Shown piece after piece: positions 9,323 to 18,654 of a stretch of 64,000 nucleotides of DNA (positions are counted from its first letter, which is position 1; the number at the start of each line of letters is the position of its first letter). The position numbers and the translations under genes were made by a program. The notes beneath the pieces were generated by a model that saw nothing but the letters and a program-made list of their open reading frames with translations, did no database searches and had not been told where the DNA came from. Source of the DNA: an uncultured Lachnospiraceae bacterium (GTDB taxonomy: Bacteria; Bacillota; Clostridia; Lachnospirales; Lachnospiraceae); the NCBI GenBank assembly GCA_948794795.1, contig CAQGLR010000004.1:62001-126000 (forward strand), given 5' to 3'.

Positions 9323-9394
9323 TTGCCTGGAATTTCCAGAATACAGCAATCCAGGCAATACTTTTAATAAAGCAAAAGCCGTAAAACTGGCTTT
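9323..9394 (+). promoter_or_regulatory. prfC 5' leader with two hairpins
   Basis: First hairpin: TTGCCTGG at 9323-9330 with CCAGGCAA at 9351-9358, at the predicted 5' end. Second: AAAGCC at 9375-9380 with GGCTTT at 9389-9394, directly before the GAGG ribosome site at 9401-9404. These could protect the mRNA or tune translation; no known riboswitch pattern is seen. Confidence 0.4.
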
Positions 9395-9409
9395 AGAAAT
9401 GAGGAATTT

Positions 9410-11008
9410 ATGTCTGATAGTAATATAAAAAAAGAAATTGAAAAAAGGCGTACATTTGCAATTATTTCACATCCTGATGCTGGTAAAACAACCCTTACTG
9501 AAAAGTTCCTTCTTTATGGAGGGGCAATCAACACAGCAGGCTCTGTAAAAGGCAAAGCAAATTCTAAATATGCTGTATCTGACTGGATGGAAATTGAAAA
9601 AGAACGTGGTATCTCTGTAACATCTTCCGTGCTACAGTTTAATTATGATGGTTTCTGTATAAATATACTTGATACACCAGGACACCAGGATTTTTCAGAA
9701 GATACTTACCGCACCCTTATGGCAGCAGATTCTGCTGTAATGGTTATTGATGCTTCTAAAGGTGTTGAAGCACAGACTATAAAGCTTTTCAAAGTATGCG
9801 TAATGAGACATATCCCTATTTTCACATTTATCAATAAAATGGACAGGGATGCAAGGGATTCTTTTGAACTTCTTGATGATATTGAAACTGTCCTTGGAAT
9901 ACGCACATGCCCTGTAAACTGGCCTATTGGCTCAGGCAAAGAATTTAAAGGCATATATGACAGAAAAGCCAAAACTGTACGTACATTTGAAGCTGTATCA
10001 ACAGGTGGTGCCAAATCTGCTGCTGAAACTGATTATTCTATTGATGACGCAGAATTACACAACATTATTCCAGATTCACTCTATGGACAGCTTGCTGAAG
10101 AAATAGAGTTACTTGATGGTGCAAGTGACCCTCTTGACTTAGAAAAGGTAAGCAAGGGTGAACTCTCACCTGTATTTTTTGGCTCAGCGTTAAATACATT
10201 TGGTGTTGGAATATTCCTTAAATATTTCCTAAGCATGACTTCTTCACCTCTTCCACGCCTTTCCAACGAAGGACTGATAGACCCTGTAGAAGAACCTTTC
10301 TCAGCATTTGTATTTAAAATACAGGCAAATATGAATAAATCCCACAGGGACAGGATTGCATTTATGCGTGTATGCTCTGGCAGGTTTGATGCCTCTTCTG
10401 ATGTATACCATGTACAGAGCGGACGCCGTCTTAAACTGTCACAGCCACAGCAGATAATGGCACAGGACAGGCAGGTAATATCGGAAGCATATGCAGGAGA
10501 TGTAATAGGTGTATTTGACCCAGGAATATTTTCAATAGGTGATACTGTAACTGCACCTGGCAAAAAGTTTGAATATGAAGGCATACCTACATTTGCACCA
10601 GAACACTTCTGCCGTGTAATACAGCTAAATTCAATGAAACGTAAACAGTTTGTAAAAGGAATTACACAGATTGCACAGGAAGGTGCTATACAGATATTCC
10701 AGGAATACACTGCTGGCATGTCAGAAATAATCGTAGGTGTTGTAGGTGTACTGCAGTTTGATGTACTTAAATACCGTCTTGAAAATGAATATGGCTGTGA
10801 AATCCGCCTTGAATCCCTGCCCTATGGATTTATACGCTGGGTAGGAGACCCTTCTACAGATGTAACAAAGCTTAAACGCATGAATAACGTAAAAGCTGTT
10901 AAAGATATGAAGGGCAATCCGCTTCTTTTATTTGTAAATGACTGGATGATTAAAATGGTACTAGATGATAATAAGGGTCTGGAACTGCTTGAATTTAAGA
11001 AAAATTAA
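9410..11008 (+). CDS. prfC: Peptide chain release factor 3 (RF3)
   Basis: 532-aa translational GTPase that recycles RF1/RF2 from the ribosome after termination. The G1 motif is SHPDAGKTT (residues about 21-29), G3 is DTPGHQDFSEDTYR and G4 is NKMD. The Asp-Ala after His in G1 and the SEDTYR after DTPGHQDF separate RF3 from EF-G. Length fits the family (about 520-535). Good ribosome site GAGG at 9401-9404. Monocistronic, with promoter and terminator both visible. Confidence 0.96.
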   Translation: MSDSNIKKEIEKRRTFAIISHPDAGKTTLTEKFLLYGGAINTAGSVKGKANSKYAVSDWMEIEKERGISVTSSVLQFNYDGFCINILDTPGHQDFSEDTYRTLMAADSAVMVIDASKGVEAQTIKLFKVCVMRHIPIFTFINKMDRDARDSFELLDDIETVLGIRTCPVNWPIGSGKEFKGIYDRKAKTVRTFEAVSTGGAKSAAETDYSIDDAELHNIIPDSLYGQLAEEIELLDGASDPLDLEKVSKGELSPVFFGSALNTFGVGIFLKYFLSMTSSPLPRLSNEGLIDPVEEPFSAFVFKIQANMNKSHRDRIAFMRVCSGRFDASSDVYHVQSGRRLKLSQPQQIMAQDRQVISEAYAGDVIGVFDPGIFSIGDTVTAPGKKFEYEGIPTFAPEHFCRVIQLNSMKRKQFVKGITQIAQEGAIQIFQEYTAGMSEIIVGVVGVLQFDVLKYRLENEYGCEIRLESLPYGFIRWVGDPSTDVTKLKRMNNVKAVKDMKGNPLLLFVNDWMIKMVLDDNKGLELLEFKKN

Positions 11009-11046
11009 TATAACAAACACAGGCTTATACAATCAATAATAAAAAA

Positions 11047-11088
11047 TTTTCTTTATAAATGCTCATAAAAAAGCATTTATAAAGAAAA
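11047..11088 (+). terminator. Long AT-rich bidirectional hairpin between prfC and the methylase gene
   Basis: Arms 11047-11063 and 11072-11088 are perfectly complementary over 17 bases with an 8-base loop. It lies between the convergent stops of prfC (11008) and the methyltransferase gene (11141). A T-rich stretch lies on both sides, fitting a bidirectional terminator. Confidence 0.6.
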
Positions 11089-11140
11089 TATCTATTAATC
11101 CATTATATAAAATTTGATAAACTATAAAACCGGAAAACAT

Positions 11141-12646
11141 TTATCCAATTTGAATAAGAGACATGAAATCATAATACATTGAACCAGTAACATGACCAGT
11201 TAAATACAAATTCTTCTCCGTTTGTTTAAGTTCATCAACAGACAGACAATCCACTATTTTCCTAAAATCAATACGTTTAAGAATTTTCTTTGTGTATGGT
11301 CTTTTAGAATCAAGGAAAACAATACTTGTTAAAAATTTTTGCACCTTTTCAGAATTTAACAAAAGCATAGCAATATATGCCATGTCAAAGCTGTCAAAAC
11401 ATAAAAAATAACTTGTATCATCTGTCATAACAGGTTTTCCATCATCCGAATATAGAACAGAGAATAATGGCTGCTTATAAAAACCACTTACTCCTACTTT
11501 ATATTGCGAATAAGAATAACTACCAACACCAAACATAGAAAACAGAGGTGCACCATTATATATAGAACTTTTTCTACTTTTAAAAAGCTCTTTGTTATCA
11601 TTTAAATATTTCCATGTTTTAGGAACTTCATATTTAAGATGCCCTGTTTCTTCACGGGATTTTCTTTGTGTTACAATCACAAACTTTGAAAAATTATGAA
11701 TAACAGGTTTTTTAAACATGCTGCTTTTTACAAGCGGAAACACAATATCCTTTTCAATTTGAACAGTTTCTTTTTTTCCATTTTGTAAAACATCATCACA
11801 TAGTGTTAATTCCATAATATTAGAACAATCATGTTTTACACCCTGGCGCCATTCAAAACAACATTGGCCATCAAAATTTTCTACTGTGGTATGCAAATTA
11901 TTATAAAACTGGTCATTTAAAAAATTAAACTTTGACTTAACTTTTGAAGGATTTTCAAAATCATATACATCACATACACCAGATAAAACATTTTTATCAG
12001 ATAGTTGTATAAACAAAACACAAGCACTGGCATTAATTCCAAACACTTTTAATGCATTAAATTCTAACATATCAAAGGATTCAAAAGCAATATAATTCCT
12101 TTTTAATTCTTTAAACACATTTCTTGCAACAGATGTTTTACAAAGCATAGTAATAATTGTATTTGTATTCTTATATTCATTAATAAGCTGTAAAATAATA
12201 TATTCACAAATATCAAAATTGCTTGTACCTGTAATTGCATCAATACCTTTCAAACCTTTAAAGTTGGTTTTTACTGGCAGATTATCTGAATTAATAACTG
12301 ACAAAGCGCTATTTGTAATCCATGGTGGATTTCCAATAATAAGTACCTGTGAATTGTTCTTTATTAAAGATTTTGATGAAAAATCAAAAAAATCTGAATT
12401 AATTATCTTAACTCTGCTATCTTTAATTTTATCTTTGCAAATTTTACAATATTCTGGATTTATTTCTATACCATAGTATTCTTCGGCATCAAACAGCAGG
12501 CTGCTTTGTACAAAACTGCCTAAACCACACGTTGGTTCAACTACCGCAGATGGTTCTATATGATGATAATCCTTTAAATACAAGCACACCTTTTCAGCAA
12601 AATAAACAGGGGTTTGATAATCGCCATATCCACGCTTACCATTCAT
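11141..12646 (-). CDS. N6-adenine DNA methyltransferase of a type II restriction-modification system
   Basis: 501 aa. Motif I (SAM binding) VVEPTCGLGSF at about 35-45 and the catalytic motif IV NPPW at 106-109 mark an N6-adenine methylase of the gamma/Eco57I-like class. The C-terminal half (about 250-500) has the look of a target-recognition region. Start ATG 12646 is behind AGGAG. Its first 11 bases overlap the end of the presumed restriction endonuclease gene, as is usual for coupled R-M pairs. The gene is more AT-rich than the housekeeping genes around it, suggesting acquisition. Recognition sequence unknown. Confidence 0.85.
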   Translation of the reverse strand: MNGKRGYGDYQTPVYFAEKVCLYLKDYHHIEPSAVVEPTCGLGSFVQSSLLFDAEEYYGIEINPEYCKICKDKIKDSRVKIINSDFFDFSSKSLIKNNSQVLIIGNPPWITNSALSVINSDNLPVKTNFKGLKGIDAITGTSNFDICEYIILQLINEYKNTNTIITMLCKTSVARNVFKELKRNYIAFESFDMLEFNALKVFGINASACVLFIQLSDKNVLSGVCDVYDFENPSKVKSKFNFLNDQFYNNLHTTVENFDGQCCFEWRQGVKHDCSNIMELTLCDDVLQNGKKETVQIEKDIVFPLVKSSMFKKPVIHNFSKFVIVTQRKSREETGHLKYEVPKTWKYLNDNKELFKSRKSSIYNGAPLFSMFGVGSYSYSQYKVGVSGFYKQPLFSVLYSDDGKPVMTDDTSYFLCFDSFDMAYIAMLLLNSEKVQKFLTSIVFLDSKRPYTKKILKRIDFRKIVDCLSVDELKQTEKNLYLTGHVTGSMYYDFMSLIQIG

Positions 12647-13292
12647 AGTTTACAACTCCTGTCACTCTGTTATCTAATGAAATAACCCTGGTATATTGTA
12701 ACCTCCATTGCAAAGCGTTACTAATTGTTAAATATCCCTGTTGTGGCAAATAACAAAATATTTCATCTGCAAGGTCATTATACACAATTTCATCACCAGG
12801 AACATTTTTATCCTGTAAAAACCCTATTACATCCTCCTTATTTGCCCCATCATATACCATTTCCCGTAAACGCTTTGTAATTGTAAAATCTGCGGTTCTT
12901 TTTTTATCAATAAAAGTACAATGGGTAAAATGTAAAGTACAAGAATTTCTTGTATCTTGCTTGTCATATACAAATACCAGTAAATTATAACCCAATCCAA
13001 AAATTTTTTGACGTGCATTTTTGAATGGACAACTTGATTGGGGCTGTGTAATAGATGTGACTTTTATATCTGTCTGGATTTCATCACCAGGTAAATCTAT
13101 CCCTTTTGCACTATTTCCAATCTGGACAATATAGTGGGATTGAAGAAATTGTTGAAACTTATGTTCAACATATGTCCCAACAGCTTTTCCATCTGTGACG
13201 CCTATAAGTCCAACATGGTTCTCTCTACTTTCAATTTCACAAAATAATTTTGCAGATTCTATAAGTTTATCTATAGTTAATATTGGTTTCAC
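12636..13292 (-). CDS. Probable type II restriction endonuclease
   Basis: 218 aa from a GTG start at 13292, chosen because AGGATAGGAG lies at the right distance (13301-13310); a longer frame from a TTG at 13346 has no such site. Not recognised by family name, but the segment from about residue 62 (AKGIDLP, then EIQTDIKVTS) reads as a PD-(D/E)xK nuclease core with candidate metal ligands Asp66, Asp75 and catalytic Lys77, after a helix with Glu43. Directly upstream of and overlapping an adenine methylase gene by 11 bases, which is the strongest argument for an endonuclease. No membrane segment. Confidence 0.65.
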   Translation of the reverse strand: MKPILTIDKLIESAKLFCEIESRENHVGLIGVTDGKAVGTYVEHKFQQFLQSHYIVQIGNSAKGIDLPGDEIQTDIKVTSITQPQSSCPFKNARQKIFGLGYNLLVFVYDKQDTRNSCTLHFTHCTFIDKKRTADFTITKRLREMVYDGANKEDVIGFLQDKNVPGDEIVYNDLADEIFCYLPQQGYLTISNALQWRLQYTRVISLDNRVTGVVNYEW

Positions 13293-13360
13293 AAAAAAAT
13301 CTCCTATCCTTATCCAAAATTGCTTTATAATAACTATTTTCCCCAATATCCCGCTGCCTG

Positions 13361-13873
13361 TTACATCTGCTTTAAATATTCCTCATACCCAATCTCTCCA
13401 AGCCTGGTATCTTTTGCAACCACCTGGTTTTTCAATTCTTCTTTATAAACAGCAAGTTTTTCCCTAAGCCCTTTATCTGATATAGAAAGCATCTTTGCCG
13501 CAAGCAGGGCAGCATTGGCAGCACCATCTATTGCCACAGTAGCCACAGGAATACCTGATGGCATCTGTACTATGGAATACAATGAATCAACACCGCCTAA
13601 TGCCTTTGTATGGATTGGCACACCTATTACAGGAAGGTTAAACAATGCTGCACACATACCAGGAAGATGTGCAGCACCGCCCGCACCCGCAATTATTACT
13701 TCAATCCCTCTCTCTTCTGCTGACTTTGCATAATCTACAAACACATCTGGTTCTCTGTGTGCAGATATAACTTTCATTTCATATCCAATTCCAAAATCTT
13801 CAAGAATCTTAGCTGCTTTTCCCATAACTGGAAGGTCTGAATCGCTTCCCATTAAAATACTTACTTTAGACAT
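13361..13873 (-). CDS. purE: N5-carboxyaminoimidazole ribonucleotide mutase
   Basis: 170 aa, full length. Cytoplasmic purine-synthesis enzyme that moves the carboxyl group of N5-CAIR to form CAIR. The N-terminal phosphate-binding loop MGSDSDLP, the SAHREPD motif with the catalytic His, and GAGGAAHLPG are all present. Ribosome site GGAGG precedes the ATG. It stands alone from other pur genes, 39 bases after hemW, so it is probably the last gene of the lepA-hemW-purE transcript. The R-M genes follow 68 bases later in the same direction. Confidence 0.96.
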   Translation of the reverse strand: MSKVSILMGSDSDLPVMGKAAKILEDFGIGYEMKVISAHREPDVFVDYAKSAEERGIEVIIAGAGGAAHLPGMCAALFNLPVIGVPIHTKALGGVDSLYSIVQMPSGIPVATVAIDGAANAALLAAKMLSISDKGLREKLAVYKEELKNQVVAKDTRLGEIGYEEYLKQM

Positions 13874-13912
13874 ATTTTATCCTCCATTCTACAGGCGGTA
13901 TGCCTGTATTTG

Positions 13913-15184
13913 TTAATCTAATATAAAATCTGACAGAACATAATTACTTATATCAATTCCCCTGCTTGTCAGATAAATATTGCCACTTTCTGTATCTTCT
14001 GCCAGTAATCCATTTTGTAAAAAATGGTTAATAACATCACCATACACTTTATCAATACTAATATTAAACCTCTCTTCAAATTTATTTCTGGATACACCTT
14101 TACACATACGTAGTCCAAGAAACATAAATTCTTCCATTTTAGCCTTAATAGAAAGTTTCTCATAACTGCTGCCTATATTTTCTTCTATGCAGCCTTGCAT
14201 ATCCATTCTGTTAATAGAATTTCCAAATATCTGGATATACTTGTTATAGTTATCTGTGCCTTTAAACCTGCAGCCACCCATATAAGAAGATGCGCCAAGT
14301 CCTGTACCCAGATAATCCCCGCCTGTCCAGTATGCTATATTGTGTATACACTCCTTGCCTTGCTTGCTGTAATTAGAGATTTCATATCTGTTATAACCAT
14401 ATTCTTTTAATATTTCTTCTGTTATATAGTACATAAGCCTGTCTGTATCTTCATCTGCTATATCAAGTTTCCCCTGTTCCTGCATATTATAAAATACAGT
14501 TCCTGGCTCTACAATAAGGCTGTATGCGGAAATATGTGCTGGTTCCAGGGAAAGCACTTTATACAATGTATCTTTATAACTTCCAGCTGTCTGTCCTGGT
14601 ATACCAGACATTATATCAATATTTATATTATCAAAACCAGCTTCCCGGAGCCTGTTATAGCTTATCCTGAATTCATCATATGTATGTATACGCCCTAGGA
14701 TTTCCAGCTCATTGTCCTGTGCAGACTGTAACCCAAGACTTATCCTGTTTATACCAGCCTCTTTGAATACCTGTATATGGCCGTCTGAAACTGTTCCAGG
14801 ATTGGCTTCTATAGTAAACTCAGTATCTTTTCCTATATACTGTTTTAAAACTTGTACAATCTGTAAAAGCATTCCAGGGCTAAGACATGTCGGGGTACCA
14901 CCGCCTATAAAAACAGACCGGAAGCTAAAACCTTCTGGATACTGGTTATTTATAACCTCTTCCCACCCTGTTATCTCAGCTGCAAGTGCATTTATATATT
15001 CTTCTTTTTGATGTATGCCTGCACTAAATGACACAAAATCACAATAATTACATTTTCTTACACAGAACGGAATGTGTATATACAGTGATATCCCTCCATG
15101 TATACCAGCTTTTCCATACTGCATGTTATTACAGGAATACCACTGGCAGTCCTTAATTATATTTTCTATTATATTATTCTTCAT
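13913..15184 (-). CDS. hemW: Radical SAM heme chaperone HemW (coproporphyrinogen oxidase-like)
   Basis: 423 aa. The motif IHIPFCVRKCNYCDF carries the three cysteines (CxxxCxxC) for the 4Fe-4S cluster of radical SAM enzymes; GGGTPT and the C-terminal HemN/HemW domain follow. The second residue after the first cluster Cys group is F (CDF), as in HemW rather than true HemN. The ATG at 15184 lies 11 bases inside the end of lepA, so translation is coupled; a TTG three bases earlier is the alternative. lepA-hemW adjacency is common in Firmicutes. Proposed role: heme insertion or trafficking. Confidence 0.92.
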   Translation of the reverse strand: MKNNIIENIIKDCQWYSCNNMQYGKAGIHGGISLYIHIPFCVRKCNYCDFVSFSAGIHQKEEYINALAAEITGWEEVINNQYPEGFSFRSVFIGGGTPTCLSPGMLLQIVQVLKQYIGKDTEFTIEANPGTVSDGHIQVFKEAGINRISLGLQSAQDNELEILGRIHTYDEFRISYNRLREAGFDNINIDIMSGIPGQTAGSYKDTLYKVLSLEPAHISAYSLIVEPGTVFYNMQEQGKLDIADEDTDRLMYYITEEILKEYGYNRYEISNYSKQGKECIHNIAYWTGGDYLGTGLGASSYMGGCRFKGTDNYNKYIQIFGNSINRMDMQGCIEENIGSSYEKLSIKAKMEEFMFLGLRMCKGVSRNKFEERFNISIDKVYGDVINHFLQNGLLAEDTESGNIYLTSRGIDISNYVLSDFILD

Positions 15185-16988
15185 CAAGCTTTAATACACT
15201 CATAAATGCCTGCTGTGGTATTTCAACGCTTCCAAACTGCCTCATGCGTTTCTTTCCTTCTTTTTGTTTTTCAAGCAGCTTTCTCTTTCTGGATATATCA
15301 CCACCATAGCATTTTGCAAGTACATCCTTTCTCATAGCCCTTACAGTTTCCCTTGCTATAACTTTGCTGCCTATAGCTGCCTGTATAGGTATTTCAAAAA
15401 GCTGCCTTGGTATTTCATTCTTTAACTTTTCACACATTTTACGGCCACGCTCATATGCTGTATCTGCATGGAGAATAAATGAAAGTGCATCTATCTCTTC
15501 TTTGTTTATAAGGATATCAAGCTTAACAAGCTTTGAAGGCGCATATCCTTTCATATCATAATCCAGTGAGGCATATCCTCTTGAGCGTGATTTCAGGGCA
15601 TCAAAGAAATCATATATTATTTCATTTAATGGAAGTTCATATTTTAAGAGTGCACGTGACTCTTCCATATATTCCATTCCTATATAAACACCCCTTCTCT
15701 CCTGGCAAAGTGTCATAATAGCGCCTACAAATTCTTTTGTCACCATAATTTCAGCTGAAACTACAGGTTCTTCCATATGCTCAATTTCTGAAGGACCAGG
15801 CAGGTTTGAAGGATTAGTTACTTCTACCATCTCACCATTAGTCTTATATACATGGTATATAACACTTGGTGCAGTAGTAACTATATCCAGGCTGTACTCC
15901 CTCTCAATCCTTTCCTGTATTATTTCAAGGTGCAGAAGGCCTAAGAAACCACATCTGAAACCAAATCCAAGCGCAATGGATGTTTCAGCTTCAAACTGCA
16001 GTGCTGCATCATTTAACTGCAGTTTTTCAAGTGCATCCCTTAAATCAGGATATTTAGCACCATCAGCAGGATATATCCCGCAATATACCATAGGCTGTAC
16101 TTTCTTATAGCCTGGCAGTGCTTCTGCACAAGGGTTTTTAGCAAGGGTAACTGTATCTCCTACACGTGTATCCTGTACATTTTTAAGGCTCGCTGTAATG
16201 TAACCAACCATTCCTGCAGAAAGTTCTTCTGTTGGTATAAACTGCCCTGCACCAAAAATCCCCGTTTCCACAATATCAGCCTTTGCCCCTGTCGCCATCA
16301 TAAGTATTTCGTCACCTTTTCTAGCAGAACCATCAAATATACGGCAAAATATTATAACCCCTTTATAAGCATCATATAAAGAATCAAATATCAGCGCCTT
16401 AAATGGCTTGTCCTCATCACCAGAAGGAGCTGGTATATTTGTAATAACCTGTTCAAGCACCTGTTCTATATTTGTACCCATCTTAGCAGATATAAGTGGT
16501 GCTTCTGAGGCATCAAGCCCTATTACATCTTCTATTTCAGATTTTACACGCTCTGGTTCTGCACTTGGCAGGTCTATCTTATTAATAACAGGCAGTATCT
16601 CCAGGTTATGGTCAATGGCAAGATAACAGTTAGCAAGTGTCTGTGCTTCTATACCCTGTGCCGCATCTACTATAAGTATCGCTCCTTCACATGCAGCAAG
16701 GCTTCTTGATACCTCATAGTTGAAATCGACATGCCCTGGTGTGTCAATAAGGTTAAATACATACTCTTCGCCATTCTGGGCTTTATACACTATACGCACT
16801 GTCTGTGCCTTAATAGTTATGCCCCTCTCCCTCTCAAGCTCCATATTGTCAAGCACTTGTGCCTGCATCTCACGGCTTGTAAGAAGCCCTGTCTTTTCAA
16901 TAATCCTGTCAGCAAGTGTAGATTTTCCATGGTCTATATGGGCAATAATGCAAAAGTTACGGATATGTGACTGTTCTATTTTTTCCAT
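15174..16988 (-). CDS. lepA: Elongation factor 4 (LepA)
   Basis: 604 aa ribosomal GTPase that acts on stalled or back-tracked ribosomes. G1 AHIDHGKST at about 16-24, DTPGHVDF, NKID, and the LepA-specific C-terminal domain with RKKLL/RKRKLLEKQKEGKKRM-like basic tail. The ATG at 16988 with GAGGA in front is used; an in-frame upstream start at 17048 would add 20 residues unlike the family. Expressed from the promoter at 17086-17114 together with hemW and probably purE. Confidence 0.96.
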   Translation of the reverse strand: MEKIEQSHIRNFCIIAHIDHGKSTLADRIIEKTGLLTSREMQAQVLDNMELERERGITIKAQTVRIVYKAQNGEEYVFNLIDTPGHVDFNYEVSRSLAACEGAILIVDAAQGIEAQTLANCYLAIDHNLEILPVINKIDLPSAEPERVKSEIEDVIGLDASEAPLISAKMGTNIEQVLEQVITNIPAPSGDEDKPFKALIFDSLYDAYKGVIIFCRIFDGSARKGDEILMMATGAKADIVETGIFGAGQFIPTEELSAGMVGYITASLKNVQDTRVGDTVTLAKNPCAEALPGYKKVQPMVYCGIYPADGAKYPDLRDALEKLQLNDAALQFEAETSIALGFGFRCGFLGLLHLEIIQERIEREYSLDIVTTAPSVIYHVYKTNGEMVEVTNPSNLPGPSEIEHMEEPVVSAEIMVTKEFVGAIMTLCQERRGVYIGMEYMEESRALLKYELPLNEIIYDFFDALKSRSRGYASLDYDMKGYAPSKLVKLDILINKEEIDALSFILHADTAYERGRKMCEKLKNEIPRQLFEIPIQAAIGSKVIARETVRAMRKDVLAKCYGGDISRKRKLLEKQKEGKKRMRQFGSVEIPQQAFMSVLKLDEE

Positions 16989-17085
16989 GTATTCCTCATT
17001 TCTGCGCCAGTTTTTTCTTACCTGCAAACCTATGCCAGGCGCGGGCACAGATTTACTAACGCGTGGTAATTACTCCCAGTAAGTT

Positions 17086-17114
17086 ATCATAACATTATAT
17101 TGGAATAATTGCAA
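17086..17114 (-). promoter_or_regulatory. Sigma-A promoter of lepA-hemW-purE
   Basis: On the minus strand TTGCAA (17114-17109), 17-base spacer, TATGAT (17091-17086). Transcription should start near 17078, leaving a leader of about 90 bases before lepA. Confidence 0.6.
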
Positions 17115-17164
17115 TTTGAGATATACATTTTACCATATAATATATTACAAGACAGCACTGTACA

Positions 17165-18577
17165 TTATTCCCCTGTTAATACTTGGTCCAGTACTTTTGC
17201 AAGCGGGTCCATCGCATTTTTAGCCTCCTGTAATGTATTATTTTCATTGCCAAGTTCTATAAGCAGGTATCTTTCCCGCAAATGCATGTTGTAACGGTAT
17301 CCCTTTAAATAAACTGGTCTTGCAAAATCAGGATAATTCTCCATACATTTCAACTTCATCTGTAAACTAAATGCAAGGTTTGCCTGCAAGTTTTTGTTGT
17401 AAAGGTAATCTATATTTCCTGATGCATTTCTTGAAAGCCCGTTGAAAAACATAACCTGTGCTGTCCTCTTGCCATCTATTGTAGTAAGCCTTTGTACCGA
17501 ATTACCCACGCCATCCCTGTGCAGGTCTATAACTACCTGTATAGACGGGTATTCTTCCAAAGTTTTTGATATGCTCTCTGCTGCTTTATTATATGCTTTG
17601 CTTCTGTCAATACTTCCATTTATTTTATCATACTCTGTTGTATCATGTATAACATTATAACCATACTTTTCCCTTAACAGATATGCAAGTCTGCTGCCTA
17701 CCCCTATAATTGACTCCTGCTTTCTTCCTTTTTTACTGTCTATAAATGCTTCTGAACCACCATGTGTATGGAAAATCAAAATCTGTGGTTCCTGGCTCTT
17801 TTTCAAAGTGACATCTTTTGAAAGCAGCTTTCCAACATTAAATATTGAATTATCTATAGATGTTGATGAGTCTGTTATATAAAAATTCTTCAAAAGATAA
17901 GGGCGGCTTTTACTTTTCTTAAGTTTTTCTATACTAAGCAGGTTATTTTTTATCTGTGTTGCAAAAACCTCATCTGCATCACCAGTTTCACTTCCAGGAC
18001 TGCTATCAGATGAAGGTTCCTCAATATATGTTTCACCAGCGGCGTTCATACTGCCATCATGGTCTGTCCCACCACTTTCTTCTGTACCTTTAACTGTTAT
18101 CTCACCGCTTTTTACTTTCTCATTTTCAGCAAGCATATTATTATAGTCTTTTTCCTCCTCAAGCATCTCTGCAACCTGCATATCAGAGTTTTCAAAAAGC
18201 CTTCTTGTAACCGCCATATCACTTCCAGCACCACTCCAGAAATAATTCCTGCTTCTGTAACCTGGATAGACTGATGCAAGGCTTTCTGAGCCATTTATAG
18301 ATTTCCTGTCGATATTCTCAATATTTTCTACAAGATATGTCATAAATGGACATGCCTCAAAAATAACTTTCCACTGGAATGATGCATATTTATCATGCCC
18401 TGTTAATTCTACAATACCTATGTTGGACATGCCTGCATCTACAATATAATCTATAAACATATCTTGTATACCTTCTATCATACCTTTTTTATCTTTAGTA
18501 TGGATACCTGTCCACATAGTTATCACAATTATTATGCATATACATAATATTCCCAGTTTAAATTTATTCTTCTCCAT
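17165..18577 (-). CDS. spoIIP: Stage II sporulation protein P
   Basis: 470 aa. N-terminal membrane anchor at about 8-25, a long variable Ser/Glu-rich linker, and a C-terminal SpoIIP amidase/endopeptidase domain (about 265-465). Zinc-site residues are visible in ILIFHTHGGSEAF, VVIDLHRDG and LLIELGNENN. Family knowledge: in the mother cell SpoIIP cuts peptidoglycan during engulfment with SpoIID and SpoIIM. Encoded directly after gpr, the standard clostridial and bacillar order, so it belongs to the sporulation programme. Confidence 0.94.
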   Translation of the reverse strand: MEKNKFKLGILCICIIIVITMWTGIHTKDKKGMIEGIQDMFIDYIVDAGMSNIGIVELTGHDKYASFQWKVIFEACPFMTYLVENIENIDRKSINGSESLASVYPGYRSRNYFWSGAGSDMAVTRRLFENSDMQVAEMLEEEKDYNNMLAENEKVKSGEITVKGTEESGGTDHDGSMNAAGETYIEEPSSDSSPGSETGDADEVFATQIKNNLLSIEKLKKSKSRPYLLKNFYITDSSTSIDNSIFNVGKLLSKDVTLKKSQEPQILIFHTHGGSEAFIDSKKGRKQESIIGVGSRLAYLLREKYGYNVIHDTTEYDKINGSIDRSKAYNKAAESISKTLEEYPSIQVVIDLHRDGVGNSVQRLTTIDGKRTAQVMFFNGLSRNASGNIDYLYNKNLQANLAFSLQMKLKCMENYPDFARPVYLKGYRYNMHLRERYLLIELGNENNTLQEAKNAMDPLAKVLDQVLTGE

Positions 18578-18654
18578 AATAAGCCTCTCCCCGTTTTATA
18601 TCATAGATATGAGGCTTACTGTGTTTCTATTCATATTAATTTTATAAGGCCAGC

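Noticed and set aside
9213..9428. Open frame of 71 codons upstream of prfC
   Set aside because: It overlaps the prfC start in another frame, contains the prfC promoter and leader hairpins, and has no ribosome site or recognisable protein.
16989..17048. Upstream extension of lepA by 20 codons
   Set aside because: The internal ATG at 16988 has the ribosome site and gives the normal LepA N-terminus; the extension overlaps the leader of the mapped promoter.
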